A DNA stretch of 64,000 nt from positions 62,001 to 126,000 of the forward strand of contig CAYXBP010000001.1 of NCBI GenBank assembly GCA_964463355.1, written 5' to 3'. The position numbers and the translations under genes are program-made. Below are positions 41,419 to 50,344 of this stretch, piece after piece. This stretch comes from Firm-04 sp964463355. Lineage in GTDB: Bacteria; Bacillota; Clostridia; Oscillospirales; Ruminococcaceae. Within the stretch, counting starts at the first letter, position 1, and every line of letters begins with the position of its first letter. Below the pieces are notes generated by a model, which saw nothing but the letters and a program-made list of their open reading frames with translations, had not been told where the DNA came from and searched no databases.

Positions 41419-42491
41419 GTGCGGCACGCTCCTTTCTGCAAATCTTCGTATATCGCATACAGGCGCATTGCAGCCGTCTGCCATGTAAATTGTTTTGCAC
41501 GGACAAAACCTTTTTGTTGCAAACGTTGCCGCAGAGTGGAATCGCCTAGTACACGTTGTATGGCATTTGCCATTTGCCGAACGCTGTAGGGATCAAACTG
41601 TACTGCGGCATCACCAACTACTTCAGGCAGTGATGCCGCATGAGAACATACCACCGGAGTGCCGCAAGCCATTGCTTCTAGCGGTGGCATACCAAAGCCT
41701 TCGTACAAAGAGGGAAACACAAAGCATTCTGCGCCTGTATACAACGCTGCCAGATCCTCGGCTGGGACATAATCGGTGAACACAATCTGACCGCAGTCAC
41801 AAAGCGGTTTTGCGGCGCGCAGAATCTTGCTGCAACGCCACCCTTTTTTTCCAACCAGCACCAGTCGTGGTATATCCAGCTGATCATGCAGTAGCAGATG
41901 GTATGCCTGTATCAACCGCAGGAGATTCTTTCTGGGTTCAATGGTGCCGAGATACAGGATATATTTTCCTGCAATGCTGTGACGATGCTTGACCTTGCGG
42001 ATCATACCTGCATCTGCAACAGGGTAAAAACGGTTGTGTTCGATGCCGCAGTACAGCACCTTGATCTTATGGGCAAGCTGTGGGTAATAGGCAGAGATTT
42101 CTTTTGCGGAAAAATGACTATCGGTAAGAATACAATCTGCCCTTGTCATAGAATCCAGCAAGAATGCCCGCAGCATTAGCCAAGTACGCAGCTGCATGGT
42201 TTCGGGATAGGCACGCAGCACCATATCGTGTACAGTGACAACCGTTTTGCCTTGTACGCCACGGGGAATGAGATAATTGAAAAAATGTGAGATATCCGCA
42301 TTGGTTTGCAGCGGTGTAGATTTCAGAGATGCAGAGAGTCTATCCATGGTGGGAAAACGTAGCAGTTCATATTTCGCTTCTGGATGAAGCTGCTGCATGG
42401 CTTGGATCAGTGACGCAGCATAATGACCGATGCCTGTTGGTTCTGCGAGGGTTGCCGCACTGGATTCAAAGGCAATGTGCAAAGGCTTCAT
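41385..42491 (-). CDS. GT4 glycosyltransferase
   Basis: 368 residues, GT-B fold. FESSAATLAEPTGIGHYAASL at the N-terminus, VVTVHDMVLRAYPE, ILYLGTIEPRKNLLRLIQAY and YEGFGMPPLEAMACGTPVVC place it with mannosyltransferases such as WbpX/MtfB-like enzymes. Its ATG overlaps the gmd stop codon (ATGA), so it is coupled to GDP-sugar synthesis. It probably extends the D-rhamnose- or mannose-containing chain. Confidence 0.87.
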   Translation of the reverse strand: MKPLHIAFESSAATLAEPTGIGHYAASLIQAMQQLHPEAKYELLRFPTMDRLSASLKSTPLQTNADISHFFNYLIPRGVQGKTVVTVHDMVLRAYPETMQLRTWLMLRAFLLDSMTRADCILTDSHFSAKEISAYYPQLAHKIKVLYCGIEHNRFYPVADAGMIRKVKHRHSIAGKYILYLGTIEPRKNLLRLIQAYHLLLHDQLDIPRLVLVGKKGWRCSKILRAAKPLCDCGQIVFTDYVPAEDLAALYTGAECFVFPSLYEGFGMPPLEAMACGTPVVCSHAASLPEVVGDAAVQFDPYSVRQMANAIQRVLGDSTLRQRLQQKGFVRAKQFTWQTAAMRLYAIYEDLQKGACRTWEASGESPDC

Positions 42492-43507
42492 GATGGTTTG
42501 CCCTGCATCAACGCCATATCATGTGCTACCATACGGCTGACCAGTTCCGCAAACCCGATTTCTCTGTGCCACCCCAGTGTCTGTTCTGCTTTGGTGGGGT
42601 CGCCCAGGAGCAGCTCCACATCCGCTGGACGATAAAACTGTGGATCCACCGTAACAACCGCCTTGCCAGTTGCCTTGTTGATGCCCTGTTCATCAGAGCC
42701 GCTTCCCTGCCATTCGATATCGATACCTGCCGCAGCAAAAGCAAGCTGTGCAAATTCGCGGACAGTATGGGTTTCGCCGCTTGCCACTACATAATCATCA
42801 GGAACAGGCTGTTGCAGCATCAGCCACATGGCTTTCACATAATCTGCCGCGTGTCCCCAATCGCGTTTTGCGTTCAGATTCCCCAGCGCAACCGATTCCT
42901 GCAAGCCCATAGCGATACAAACCGCAGCATGGGTGATCTTCCGCGTGACAAATTCCATGCCGCGTCGTTCTGATTCATGGTTGAACAGAATGCCCGTGCA
43001 GGCGTACAGTCCATAACTTTCACGGTAATTCTTGGTGATCCAGTGTCCGTAAAGTTTTGCAACGCCATATGGGCTGCGCGGATAAAAGGGTGTCTGTTCG
43101 TTTTGGGGGATGGCTTGCACCTGCCCGAACATTTCTGAGGTAGATGCCTGATAAAATCGGGCTTGGGGCACAGTGGCGCGCATTGCCTCCAGTAGATTTG
43201 CAACACCCAGTGCGTTAATTTCTGCGGTGCTGATGGGGGTATTCCAGCTGGTTGCCACAAAGGATTGCGCCGCCAGATTGTAGATTTCATCGGGTTTGGC
43301 AATGGCGAGTACTTGCGTTAGGGAGATGCTGTCGGTCATATCACCATACAGCAGCGTGACCTTGTTCTGTAGGTGGGAGATGTTGCCGTAATCCACAGTG
43401 CTTTTTCTACGCCACAGACCAAATACGCGGTAGTCTTTTTCCAATAGCAGTTCTGCCAAATACGAGCCATCCTGACCAGTAATCCCTGTAATCAATGCAG
43501 TTTTCAT
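42488..43507 (-). CDS. gmd: GDP-mannose 4,6-dehydratase
   Basis: Converts GDP-D-mannose to GDP-4-keto-6-deoxy-D-mannose with tightly bound NADP. 339 residues. TGITGQDGSYLAELLLEKDY is the cofactor site; AAQSFVATSW, STSEMFG and YPRSPYGVAKLYGHW hold the catalytic Thr/Ser, Glu, Tyr and Lys; LFNHESERRGMEFVTRK, LGNLNAKRDWGHAADYV and FYRPADVELLLGD are Gmd-specific. ATG 43507 follows AAAGGAG. Upstream of rmd, so the product is most likely D-rhamnose. Confidence 0.96.
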   Translation of the reverse strand: MKTALITGITGQDGSYLAELLLEKDYRVFGLWRRKSTVDYGNISHLQNKVTLLYGDMTDSISLTQVLAIAKPDEIYNLAAQSFVATSWNTPISTAEINALGVANLLEAMRATVPQARFYQASTSEMFGQVQAIPQNEQTPFYPRSPYGVAKLYGHWITKNYRESYGLYACTGILFNHESERRGMEFVTRKITHAAVCIAMGLQESVALGNLNAKRDWGHAADYVKAMWLMLQQPVPDDYVVASGETHTVREFAQLAFAAAGIDIEWQGSGSDEQGINKATGKAVVTVDPQFYRPADVELLLGDPTKAEQTLGWHREIGFAELVSRMVAHDMALMQGKPS

Positions 43508-43692
43508 GAAAAATCTCCTTTGGGCAGCATCACGCAAAACACCAGACAGGTTGGCGGCAAATCAGCTAGCAGGTTTTCGGTCATTCCGCATAGAAAGACC
43601 TTATGGGTGCTGGTTTTATCCGATTGGACAGTGCATTTGTGCTGTTGGCTTTGCGTAGTGTTGCCTGCATAATGAAAATCAAGCTTTTTCAT
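43504..43692 (-). CDS. Possible small ORF translationally coupled to gmd
   Basis: A 62-codon frame in the 220-base gap between manC and gmd. Its stop codon overlaps the gmd ATG as ATGA, an arrangement repeated elsewhere in this operon. The start ATG has only a weak GGGA upstream and the predicted peptide (Ser/Thr/Gln-rich, two Cys-containing segments) has no known match. Could be chance. No promoter is obvious in the gap. Confidence 0.25.
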   Translation of the reverse strand: MKKLDFHYAGNTTQSQQHKCTVQSDKTSTHKVFLCGMTENLLADLPPTCLVFCVMLPKGDFS

Positions 43693-43728
43693 TCCCGATG
43701 GGATTCGGATTTTTCACAATATTTGGTT

Positions 43729-44820
43729 TTACAGCAGATCGGCTCTGCCTTGTTCTCTCAGCATCTCTGTGATTTTTCGTACATTCTGTGCATTTTCCAC
43801 TGAACAGGCAAGCAATGCGTCATCGGTATCCACCAGCACGATGTTTTCCAGTCCCACAGCAGCGATCAGACGCTTTCCACCGTAGAATACACAATTTTTT
43901 GTGCCAATGGTCATGATATCGCCGTTGCGGTAGTTGCCGTTGGTATCGGTTTTTGCCACTCTACCAAGTGCGGGCCAGCTGCCCACATCATCCCAGCCGA
44001 AACCAGCGGGGATGGTGAACAATTGCTCCGATTTTTCCAGTACGCCGTAATCTACCGAAACGGAGGGCAGCTTTGGAAATTCTTCAGCCAGTGTGGAATC
44101 GAATTGTGGCGTATCACATACTGCCGAGATATGGTCAGCGAAATCGGCAACGGCGGGCAGATGTGCCCGTAAAGCATTGCAGTATACCGAAGTGCGCCAT
44201 GCAAACATACCGCTGTTCCACAAATATCTGCCAGAGCGTACATATGCCTTTGCAGTTTCTGCATTGGGCTTTTCGCAAAAAGCTTCCACATGGTATACGC
44301 CCTGCATGGCGGGCTTATCTTGTGTAAACTGGATATAGCCGTAGCCTGTTTCGGGGTAAGTAGGCGTAATACCTACTGTTACGAGATGCGCACCCGCTGC
44401 TGCGGCATCTATCGCTTTGCGGAGAATATCTCTGCAAAGGCTGCGGTGCTGTATCATATGATCAGCAGGCAGCACCAGCATGACTGCGTCGCCATGCCGT
44501 TTGCGGATCACCCCCGCAGCCAGTGCGATACACGGTGCAGTATTGCGTGCCGTTGGCTCTGCCAGTAGATTGAATTGCGGCAGATTGGGCAGCTGTTGTT
44601 TTGCCAGTGCCAGATGTTCTGCATTGGTGACCACATAGATGTGTTCATTAAGCACCAGACCGTTGAGCCGTGCAGCGGTTTTTTGTAGCATAGTTTCGCC
44701 GTCATCGGTCAGTGATAAAAACTGTTTGGGCGCACGGTCGCGACTGCGCGGCCAAAAACGTTCGCCTCTGCCGCCTGCCATAATCACGGCGGTTACGATG
44801 GGTTTCTGCATTTGTGCCAT
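43729..44820 (-). CDS. manC: Mannose-1-phosphate guanylyltransferase
   Basis: Forms GDP-mannose from mannose 1-phosphate and GTP, feeding gmd. 363 residues: the nucleotidyltransferase domain alone, without the phosphomannose isomerase part found in bifunctional enzymes. The signature GGRGERFWPRSRDRAPKQFL is near the N-terminus; FCEKPNAETAKAY and WNSGMFAW form the sugar site; YGVLEKSEQLFTIPAGFGWDDVGSW is also conserved. Start ATG 44820 with AAAGGATGG upstream. Confidence 0.95.
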   Translation of the reverse strand: MAQMQKPIVTAVIMAGGRGERFWPRSRDRAPKQFLSLTDDGETMLQKTAARLNGLVLNEHIYVVTNAEHLALAKQQLPNLPQFNLLAEPTARNTAPCIALAAGVIRKRHGDAVMLVLPADHMIQHRSLCRDILRKAIDAAAAGAHLVTVGITPTYPETGYGYIQFTQDKPAMQGVYHVEAFCEKPNAETAKAYVRSGRYLWNSGMFAWRTSVYCNALRAHLPAVADFADHISAVCDTPQFDSTLAEEFPKLPSVSVDYGVLEKSEQLFTIPAGFGWDDVGSWPALGRVAKTDTNGNYRNGDIMTIGTKNCVFYGGKRLIAAVGLENIVLVDTDDALLACSVENAQNVRKITEMLREQGRADLL

Positions 44821-44841
44821 GAAGCTGTACCATCCTTTTTC

Positions 44842-46260
44842 TCAATGAAAGTGGGAACGCTGTCTGCGTTTTTTTCGTACAGTCCTTTGCATTGCACGGC
44901 GCGCCGCAGCATTTGTTTTATGCGGCAAAATGGCGGTTTTCACCGTCATGAGCAGAATACGCATATCCAACAGCAGCGAATACTGTTCGATATACATCAG
45001 ATCCATTTTAAGTTTGTCGGCAGGTTCTGTATCGTAGGTGCCAATCACTTGCGCATATCCTGTCAGCCCTGCCTTGACTTGCAACCGAAAGGCAAACTCA
45101 GGGCATAGGCGTGTATACTCTGCGGCAAGCTGTGGACGTTCGGGGCGTGGCCCTACCAGGGACATATCGCCTTTCAGGATATTCCACAGCTGCGGTAATT
45201 CGTCAAGGCGAAATCGTCTGAGCCATCTGCCGACTTTCGTGATGCGTGTGTCCTGTTCAACGGTGGTGGCAGCCTGTCCTATCCTTTCCGCGTCTGGTAT
45301 CATGCTGCGAAATTTCAGCATATTAAACACTTTACCATGCTCTGTCAGTCGCTGCTGTCGGTAGATGCTGCTGCCGCCGTCCTCTACGCGGATGGCAATG
45401 GCACAAATCGGCCACAGGGGAAGTGTGAGCAGCAGCAACACCGCAGATATGAGAATATCCATGATGCGTTTGATGATTTTTTCTCCCGTAGAAAGCCCTG
45501 CATTGCGGCAAAGCAGTAAGGGCGTATCAAACAAGCGTATCTCCTCTGCGCCGCGCAATAAGATATCGGAAACATCTGGTGCGATATAGCAGCGTAATCT
45601 TTGCGCATAGCAGTATTCCATCAGATCATTGCGGACGGTGGGTGGCAATTCGCAGAGGATCACGCCGTCAAACCCCACCAGCTGTTGGCAGATCATTTGT
45701 AATCCTACTGTGACATTCACGCTTTCGCAGATCATGTACTTGTCCACGCGGTCACTCATTTTCAAGGCAAGTTCAGCGGCGTGGCGGTCACCGTAAACGA
45801 TCACCAGTCGCAGGGGTGGGTATAGCCGCAGATAGATACGATGAATGATTGCCGACCATAGTATAATCAGCAAAGCATCCAATATGGTAAGCATAATCAG
45901 CGGGGCGGGGGACAGTAATTTTCTGCCAATGACACTGATTTGAAGATAGGTGACACAGTGGGCAATCACCGTAGCAATGCACTGGGTGCAGACCAAATGC
46001 ACGCGTTTGAGATATCCATAGTGCAGGCAGTCATAGGCGCGGAATAAGATTGCAGTCAGCATGGCGTAATTCCAGATGACTACCCAGTTGCCACGTCGAA
46101 AAAACGGCTGCACGATGGTATCCGCATAGAACGCTTGCCATACATAACCAAAGCCCAGTATCAGCATACTGAGCAAAAAGATTCCTGCAACGCCAGATAT
46201 CATCGGGCGATGCCGATGCTTTGAAAACCACAACCACCGAATGCAAAACACCTCCCCCAT
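44842..46260 (-). CDS. Initiating sugar transferase (WbaP/polyprenyl glycosylphosphotransferase family)
   Basis: Starts repeat-unit or chain synthesis by moving a sugar 1-phosphate onto undecaprenyl phosphate. 472 residues: four N-terminal transmembrane helices (to about 150), a CoA-binding-like Rossmann region (LVIVYGDRHAAELALKM), a membrane re-entrant helix (about 285-310) and the catalytic domain. Hallmarks: YRQQRLTEHGKVFNMLKFRSM, RWLRRFRLDELPQLWNILKGDMSLVGPRPERP and the GLTGYAQVIG segment. The ATG abuts a hairpin, so the start is not secure. First gene of the polysaccharide operon. Confidence 0.9.
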   Translation of the reverse strand: MGEVFCIRWLWFSKHRHRPMISGVAGIFLLSMLILGFGYVWQAFYADTIVQPFFRRGNWVVIWNYAMLTAILFRAYDCLHYGYLKRVHLVCTQCIATVIAHCVTYLQISVIGRKLLSPAPLIMLTILDALLIILWSAIIHRIYLRLYPPLRLVIVYGDRHAAELALKMSDRVDKYMICESVNVTVGLQMICQQLVGFDGVILCELPPTVRNDLMEYCYAQRLRCYIAPDVSDILLRGAEEIRLFDTPLLLCRNAGLSTGEKIIKRIMDILISAVLLLLTLPLWPICAIAIRVEDGGSSIYRQQRLTEHGKVFNMLKFRSMIPDAERIGQAATTVEQDTRITKVGRWLRRFRLDELPQLWNILKGDMSLVGPRPERPQLAAEYTRLCPEFAFRLQVKAGLTGYAQVIGTYDTEPADKLKMDLMYIEQYSLLLDMRILLMTVKTAILPHKTNAAARRAMQRTVRKKRRQRSHFH

Positions 46261-46335
46261 GCAGGGAAAGTTGCCCTGCCCTGTGACGGGAAGTATTACC
46301 CAGCGGTTTTGACGTCACCCCCGTAAGTCAGCTTC

Positions 46336-46364
46336 ATTATAGCAAGTTTTTGATGATTCGTCAA
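46336..46364 (-). promoter_or_regulatory. Sigma-A promoter of the polysaccharide operon
   Basis: On the minus strand TTGACG, 17 bp, TATAAT, about 75 bases before the first gene. The leader can form GTGACG/CGTCAC and GCAGGG/TCCCTGC hairpins, the latter touching the start codon (46261-46279). Confidence 0.85.
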
Positions 46365-46424
46365 GCAAAATACAACGCCCCTGCAATCTTTTTTGAAAGC
46401 AAGGGCGATTCATGTCATTATGTG

Positions 46425-47249
46425 TTAATCTACGGGGAAAATGCAGCGAATTTCCGCAGGATTGAAAAGACGCAGTTTGCCTAAACCGCCGCTTACGATG
46501 AGAATGGTTTTCCCCAAATCGTATCTGCCTTTGGAAAAGGCAGGGAACAACTTCCGTTCGGGAGAAAGCAGACCACCAATCCACGGCAGACGCACTACGC
46601 CGCCGTGTACATGACCGCTGAGTACCACATCGGCACCCCATGCAGCATAGGTTTTGGCAAACAGCGGATTATGTGCAAGCAGGATGGTATGTTTGGGGCA
46701 GAACCCCAGTTGCGCCTGCATTTCTTCGACAGTGTAGCCTTTGAGATGCCGAAACCCGTTTTTGCTGTGATAGTTTGCTTGCTCCAGTGTCAGACCTGCA
46801 AAATGTATGTTTTCTAATTGTATGATTTCATTTTCCAGCAATCTGATATGATACTTTTGCAATAGTCTGCGAAGAGTGTTTTGTTGTGTTTCAGTGCAAT
46901 CCAGCTCGTGATTTCCCCACACCATCAGCATAGGTGCGATTGCTGCAAGCCCGCGCAACAAGATTTCTGTTTGCGAAAAATCCGTGACATCGCGCGAGAT
47001 CAAGTCACCGGTAAGTATGATATATTCGGGCTTTGCCTGCGCTACAGCTGAGATCAGGCGGTGTTGTTCTTTGCCGAATCGGTGCTTGTGAACATCGGAA
47101 ACCATCACCATACGCGGGACACGGAAGCCTGCTTCTGCGGTAGAGATTGAATGACAGACAGTGTGCAGCAGCAATGTATTCTCCACAAAGGCATAGCCAG
47201 CCAGTGCTACGGCGCATATGCCGAAAATGCTTCGTATTGCCTTTTTCAT
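46425..47249 (-). CDS. Membrane-anchored metallophosphoesterase (YkuE/YaeI-like)
   Basis: 274 residues. An N-terminal signal anchor (about 5-22) followed by a calcineurin-like domain with MVSDVHKH, LTGDLISRD, GNHELD, LLAHNPLF and LSGHVHGG in order; all metal ligands are present. Relatives include YkuE and UDP-2,3-diacylglucosamine hydrolase-like enzymes; the substrate is unknown. Its ATG overlaps the znuB stop codon, so it is expressed with the zinc uptake genes, which suggests a zinc-dependent enzyme or one needed in zinc limitation. Confidence 0.85.
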   Translation of the reverse strand: MKKAIRSIFGICAVALAGYAFVENTLLLHTVCHSISTAEAGFRVPRMVMVSDVHKHRFGKEQHRLISAVAQAKPEYIILTGDLISRDVTDFSQTEILLRGLAAIAPMLMVWGNHELDCTETQQNTLRRLLQKYHIRLLENEIIQLENIHFAGLTLEQANYHSKNGFRHLKGYTVEEMQAQLGFCPKHTILLAHNPLFAKTYAAWGADVVLSGHVHGGVVRLPWIGGLLSPERKLFPAFSKGRYDLGKTILIVSGGLGKLRLFNPAEIRCIFPVD

Positions 47250-48106
47250 GGGTTGATCTCCTGTATTTCATGGCTGCGGATGCGGCGATTCTGTATGAGA
47301 TTTACCACCGTTGCGATGAGATATACCACCAGATTCACGATAATGACGCTCGCGCCTATTGCTGCATCTAGCCACAGAGAGAGCAGCAAACCCAGCAAGA
47401 AGCAACTCAGAGAAACGATCACAGCCGTGATTACCACATGACGGAAACTCTTGCATAGGCGCATGGCGGTGACCGCAGGAAAGATCATCAGACTGGAGAT
47501 GAGCAATGCGCCCATGAGCATCATGCCAAGCACCACTGTTACAGCGGTCAGCACGGCAATCAGCAGATTATAAAAGCGGACATTAAGACCTGTTGCTCTC
47601 GCAAAGTTTTCATCGAAGGTTACGGCAAAGATCTTATCGTAAAAGAGGATATACACCAGCAGCACACAGATGCTTAAGATTACGCTGAGAATGACTTCAT
47701 TTCGGGACATGGTGAGAATACTGCCGAACATATAATGACTCACATCGGTGGTAAGATTTGCCTTTGAGGATACCAGAATACCTACTGCCATGGCTGAAGT
47801 AGAAAACAGCGCGATTGCCGTATCGCCGCGCATACGGCTGCTTTCAGAAAGACGCAGCAGGATATATGCCGCAACGATCACCACTGGAATAGTGATCTGC
47901 ATGGGTGCCCATCCCATCGCCACAGCAATGCACAGTGTGCCGTAGCCCACATGAGAAAGTCCGTCACCGATCATGGAGCAGCGTTTCAGCACAAGGCTGA
48001 CGCCCAAAAGGCTTGAACACAGACTGACTGCAACTCCCGCGATCAGGGCAGGCAACAGGATCACCGTGAGATATTCGGTTGTGAAAAAAGCAGAAAGATT
48101 GTTCAT
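47246..48106 (-). CDS. znuB: Zinc ABC transporter permease
   Basis: 286 residues with about eight transmembrane helices, ABC-3 family. GVAVSLCSSLLGVSLVLKRCSMIGDGLSHVGYG is the conserved first cytosolic loop with the DGLSH motif; NLTTDVSHYMFGSIL and the VLGMMLMGALLISSLMIFPA segment complete the pattern. Starts 4 bases inside the end of znuC. Moves zinc (or possibly manganese) across the membrane using ZnuC. Confidence 0.93.
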   Translation of the reverse strand: MNNLSAFFTTEYLTVILLPALIAGVAVSLCSSLLGVSLVLKRCSMIGDGLSHVGYGTLCIAVAMGWAPMQITIPVVIVAAYILLRLSESSRMRGDTAIALFSTSAMAVGILVSSKANLTTDVSHYMFGSILTMSRNEVILSVILSICVLLVYILFYDKIFAVTFDENFARATGLNVRFYNLLIAVLTAVTVVLGMMLMGALLISSLMIFPAVTAMRLCKSFRHVVITAVIVSLSCFLLGLLLSLWLDAAIGASVIIVNLVVYLIATVVNLIQNRRIRSHEIQEINP

Positions 48107-48849
48107 GCTTTACACACCTCCTTATGGGAACCGCCACATCCCGCATAGCAGTGGATATCTACAAATGCTTTGCCCGCATCGCTTTGCAGATAATCCGCGC
48201 AGGAGCCAAAAAAGCTTTTCTTTTTGCCAATGTGCAGAATTGTTTTTGCATGCCGCAGCGCACATTCCACATCATGCGTGACCATAATTACCGTAATCCC
48301 GTGATCGCAGTGTAGATGCTCCAGAATACCATAGAGTTCAGTGGTCACCAGAGGGTCAAGTCCTGTGGCAGGTTCATCCAGCAGCAAGAGTTTTTTAGTA
48401 GCACACAAAGCTCTTGCCAGCAGCACACGCTGTTGCTGCCCACCAGAAAGTTCACGGTAGCAGCGGTCGGCAAGATCAGTGATGCGCATACATTGCATTT
48501 GTTCTTCAGCACGGGCGCGATCTTGTTTTGTATAAAATGGGTGCAGAGCGCGGCTGTTGAGACAGCCGGAAAGCACTACCTCACGCACTGATGCAGGGAA
48601 ATCACGCTGGATCATGCTTTGTTGTGGTAAATAGCCGATTTCGCTGCGCTTTAAGCCATCACCCAGTATCAATTTGCCTGCATCGGCGGCTTTCAATCCA
48701 AGCAGACACTTCATCAAAGTGCTTTTTCCAGAGCCGTTTTCGCCCACTATGCAAAGATAGTCTCCTTTTTCTACCGCAAAGCTGAGATGTTCCAGTACTG
48801 TGGTCGATTCATAGCGCAAGGTTACATTTTCGCAAGAAAGATATGCCAT
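48103..48849 (-). CDS. znuC: Zinc ABC transporter ATP-binding protein
   Basis: 248 residues, complete ATPase: Walker A GENGSGKST, Q-loop YLPQQS, signature LSGGQQQRVLLARAL, Walker B LLLDEPATGLD and a His switch in MVTHDVE. The C-terminus carries a Cys/His cluster (IHCYAGCGGSHKEVC) that may sense or bind zinc. ATG 48849 is used; an upstream in-frame extension overlaps znuA and is not supported. Confidence 0.94.
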   Translation of the reverse strand: MAYLSCENVTLRYESTTVLEHLSFAVEKGDYLCIVGENGSGKSTLMKCLLGLKAADAGKLILGDGLKRSEIGYLPQQSMIQRDFPASVREVVLSGCLNSRALHPFYTKQDRARAEEQMQCMRITDLADRCYRELSGGQQQRVLLARALCATKKLLLLDEPATGLDPLVTTELYGILEHLHCDHGITVIMVTHDVECALRHAKTILHIGKKKSFFGSCADYLQSDAGKAFVDIHCYAGCGGSHKEVCKA

Positions 48850-48850
48850 A

Positions 48851-49798
48851 TTATTGCAACGCCTCCTTGATCGCGGCGAGGTTTTCCTGCACAAACGTTT
48901 GAAAATGCTTGCCGCTTTCAAAATCCTCACGGGTAACATTGTTGCAGGAATGCAGTATGGCAGATTTTGCGCCAGTGGCTTCACAAATGGCATCGGCGAT
49001 TTTGCGGGAGGAGTTTTCCAGATAGAATACCGTGCTGATTTGCTGTTCCTTGACGGTGGTGATCAGAGCCGAAAGGGTTGCCGCTGAAGCATCCGTATCA
49101 CCAGTACAGCCTGTAAATGCTGCTTCGTAGGCAAAGCCGTAAGCATCCGCCAGATATAAAAAGGGGAATCTATCACCAAACACCAACGGCTTGTTCGCAG
49201 TGGAAGCGGCAAGGGTGCGGTATGCAGTATCCAATTGCTGCAATTCTGCGCAAAGATTTTTTGCATTTTGCGCACATACCGCTGCATTTTCAGGAGAAAG
49301 TGCAGCGATTTCATCTGCAATGGCTTCCGTCATAGCAACGGCATTCAGCGGGGCAGTCCAGATATGCTCATCGTACTCTGCATCGCTTGTTGCTGCATGG
49401 TCATGCTCTTCATGATTGTGGGCAGCAGCAATGGGGGTGACATAGTCCATCATGCGCAGATTGGCTTTATCCTTGCGTGCTTTCAGCAGATCCTCCACCC
49501 AAATTTCCGATGTACCGCCAATATACACAAAGAGATCGCAGCTTTGAATTGCCGCCACATCGGAAGGTGAAGGTTCATAGGAATGGCTTTCGCCACCGGG
49601 AGTCAGCAGCAGTTTAATATCACACTGCATGTTGAAATCTTCGGTGAGTTGCAATGCAAAATCATAGCTTGGATAAACCGTTGCCACAACGGTCAGGATC
49701 TGTTCATCGTTTTGCACAGTGCTACAGCCAAAAAAGGCAGCAGCGCATATCATGGATGCTGTGCAGAGTGCGACAATTCTTTTCAGAACTTTTATCAT
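48851..49798 (-). CDS. znuA: Zinc ABC transporter substrate-binding lipoprotein
   Basis: 315 residues. A lipoprotein signal ends at Cys25 (AAFFGC). The cluster A-I fold is shown by VVATVYPSYDFALQL and GGESHSYEPSPSDVAAIQ. A His/Asp-rich loop AHNHEEHDHAATSDAEYDEH, typical of zinc-binding ZnuA rather than manganese proteins, precedes the DEHIWTAPLNAVAM segment. VFGDRFPFLYLADAYGF holds another ligand region. Second gene after zur. Confidence 0.95.
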   Translation of the reverse strand: MIKVLKRIVALCTASMICAAAFFGCSTVQNDEQILTVVATVYPSYDFALQLTEDFNMQCDIKLLLTPGGESHSYEPSPSDVAAIQSCDLFVYIGGTSEIWVEDLLKARKDKANLRMMDYVTPIAAAHNHEEHDHAATSDAEYDEHIWTAPLNAVAMTEAIADEIAALSPENAAVCAQNAKNLCAELQQLDTAYRTLAASTANKPLVFGDRFPFLYLADAYGFAYEAAFTGCTGDTDASAATLSALITTVKEQQISTVFYLENSSRKIADAICEATGAKSAILHSCNNVTREDFESGKHFQTFVQENLAAIKEALQ

Positions 49799-49815
49799 AT
49801 TGTATCCTTTCTTTA

Positions 49816-50253
49816 CTATCGGGCGGCAGATTTGGCACTGCACTGCTCGCATATGCCATAAAATGTGGTGCGTTCTGGCGCAATGATAAATCCGTGGTGA
49901 TTTTGCAAATGCGAAGTGATCTCTGCGAGGTGGTCACAATCCAAGTGAATCAGCACACCGCACTGCGTACATTTTAGATGAAAATGTGCATGGCAGGTAC
50001 CTGCCTTTGCCTCATCTCCGCCATATTGCCAGCAAGCGGAACTGCGGTCATCTGTTACATATCGGCGAAGCAAACCGCCTTGCTCAAGGCGATCCAGTTG
50101 ACGGTAGACTGTTGCTGCGCCGATGGGTTCACCATTGGCAACCATTGCCTGTACCACCTCAGCGGCGGTAAAATGCCGGTCAGGATGAGCTTCAAAATAC
50201 AGTAGGATGCGCGTTTTTTGCTTTGTTTGATATCCCGATGCTTTTTCTACCAT
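49816..50253 (-). CDS. zur: Fur-family zinc uptake regulator
   Basis: 145 residues: an N-terminal winged helix (TRILLYFEAHPDRHFTAAEVV, GAATVYRQLDRLEQGGLL) and a C-terminal metal-binding part with HAHFHLKCTQC and a second CxxC (ICEQC), the structural zinc site. Because it heads the znuACB operon it is best named Zur; PerR or Fur are possible on sequence alone. It probably represses its own operon through the dyad at 50282-50296. ATG 50253 follows AAAGGA. Confidence 0.88.
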   Translation of the reverse strand: MVEKASGYQTKQKTRILLYFEAHPDRHFTAAEVVQAMVANGEPIGAATVYRQLDRLEQGGLLRRYVTDDRSSACWQYGGDEAKAGTCHAHFHLKCTQCGVLIHLDCDHLAEITSHLQNHHGFIIAPERTTFYGICEQCSAKSAAR

Positions 50254-50281
50254 GCGGTCACGTCCTTTCAAAAAATGAAAA

Positions 50282-50296
50282 TGAGATTCAATATCA
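50282..50296 (-). promoter_or_regulatory. Candidate Zur/Fur-type operator
   Basis: TGAGATT-C-AATATCA is a 7-1-7 inverted repeat with one mismatch, close in shape to Fur-family boxes (TGATAAT-N-ATTATCA). It covers the expected transcription start of the zur promoter. Confidence 0.55.
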
Positions 50297-50300
50297 GTTT

Positions 50301-50329
50301 ATGATATCACACTTTTCTCCGCTTGTCAA
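50301..50329 (-). promoter_or_regulatory. Sigma-A promoter of zur-znuACB
   Basis: On the minus strand TTGACA, 17 bp, TATCAT. Confidence 0.85.
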
Positions 50330-50344
50330 GTGCGGCATGAGGCA

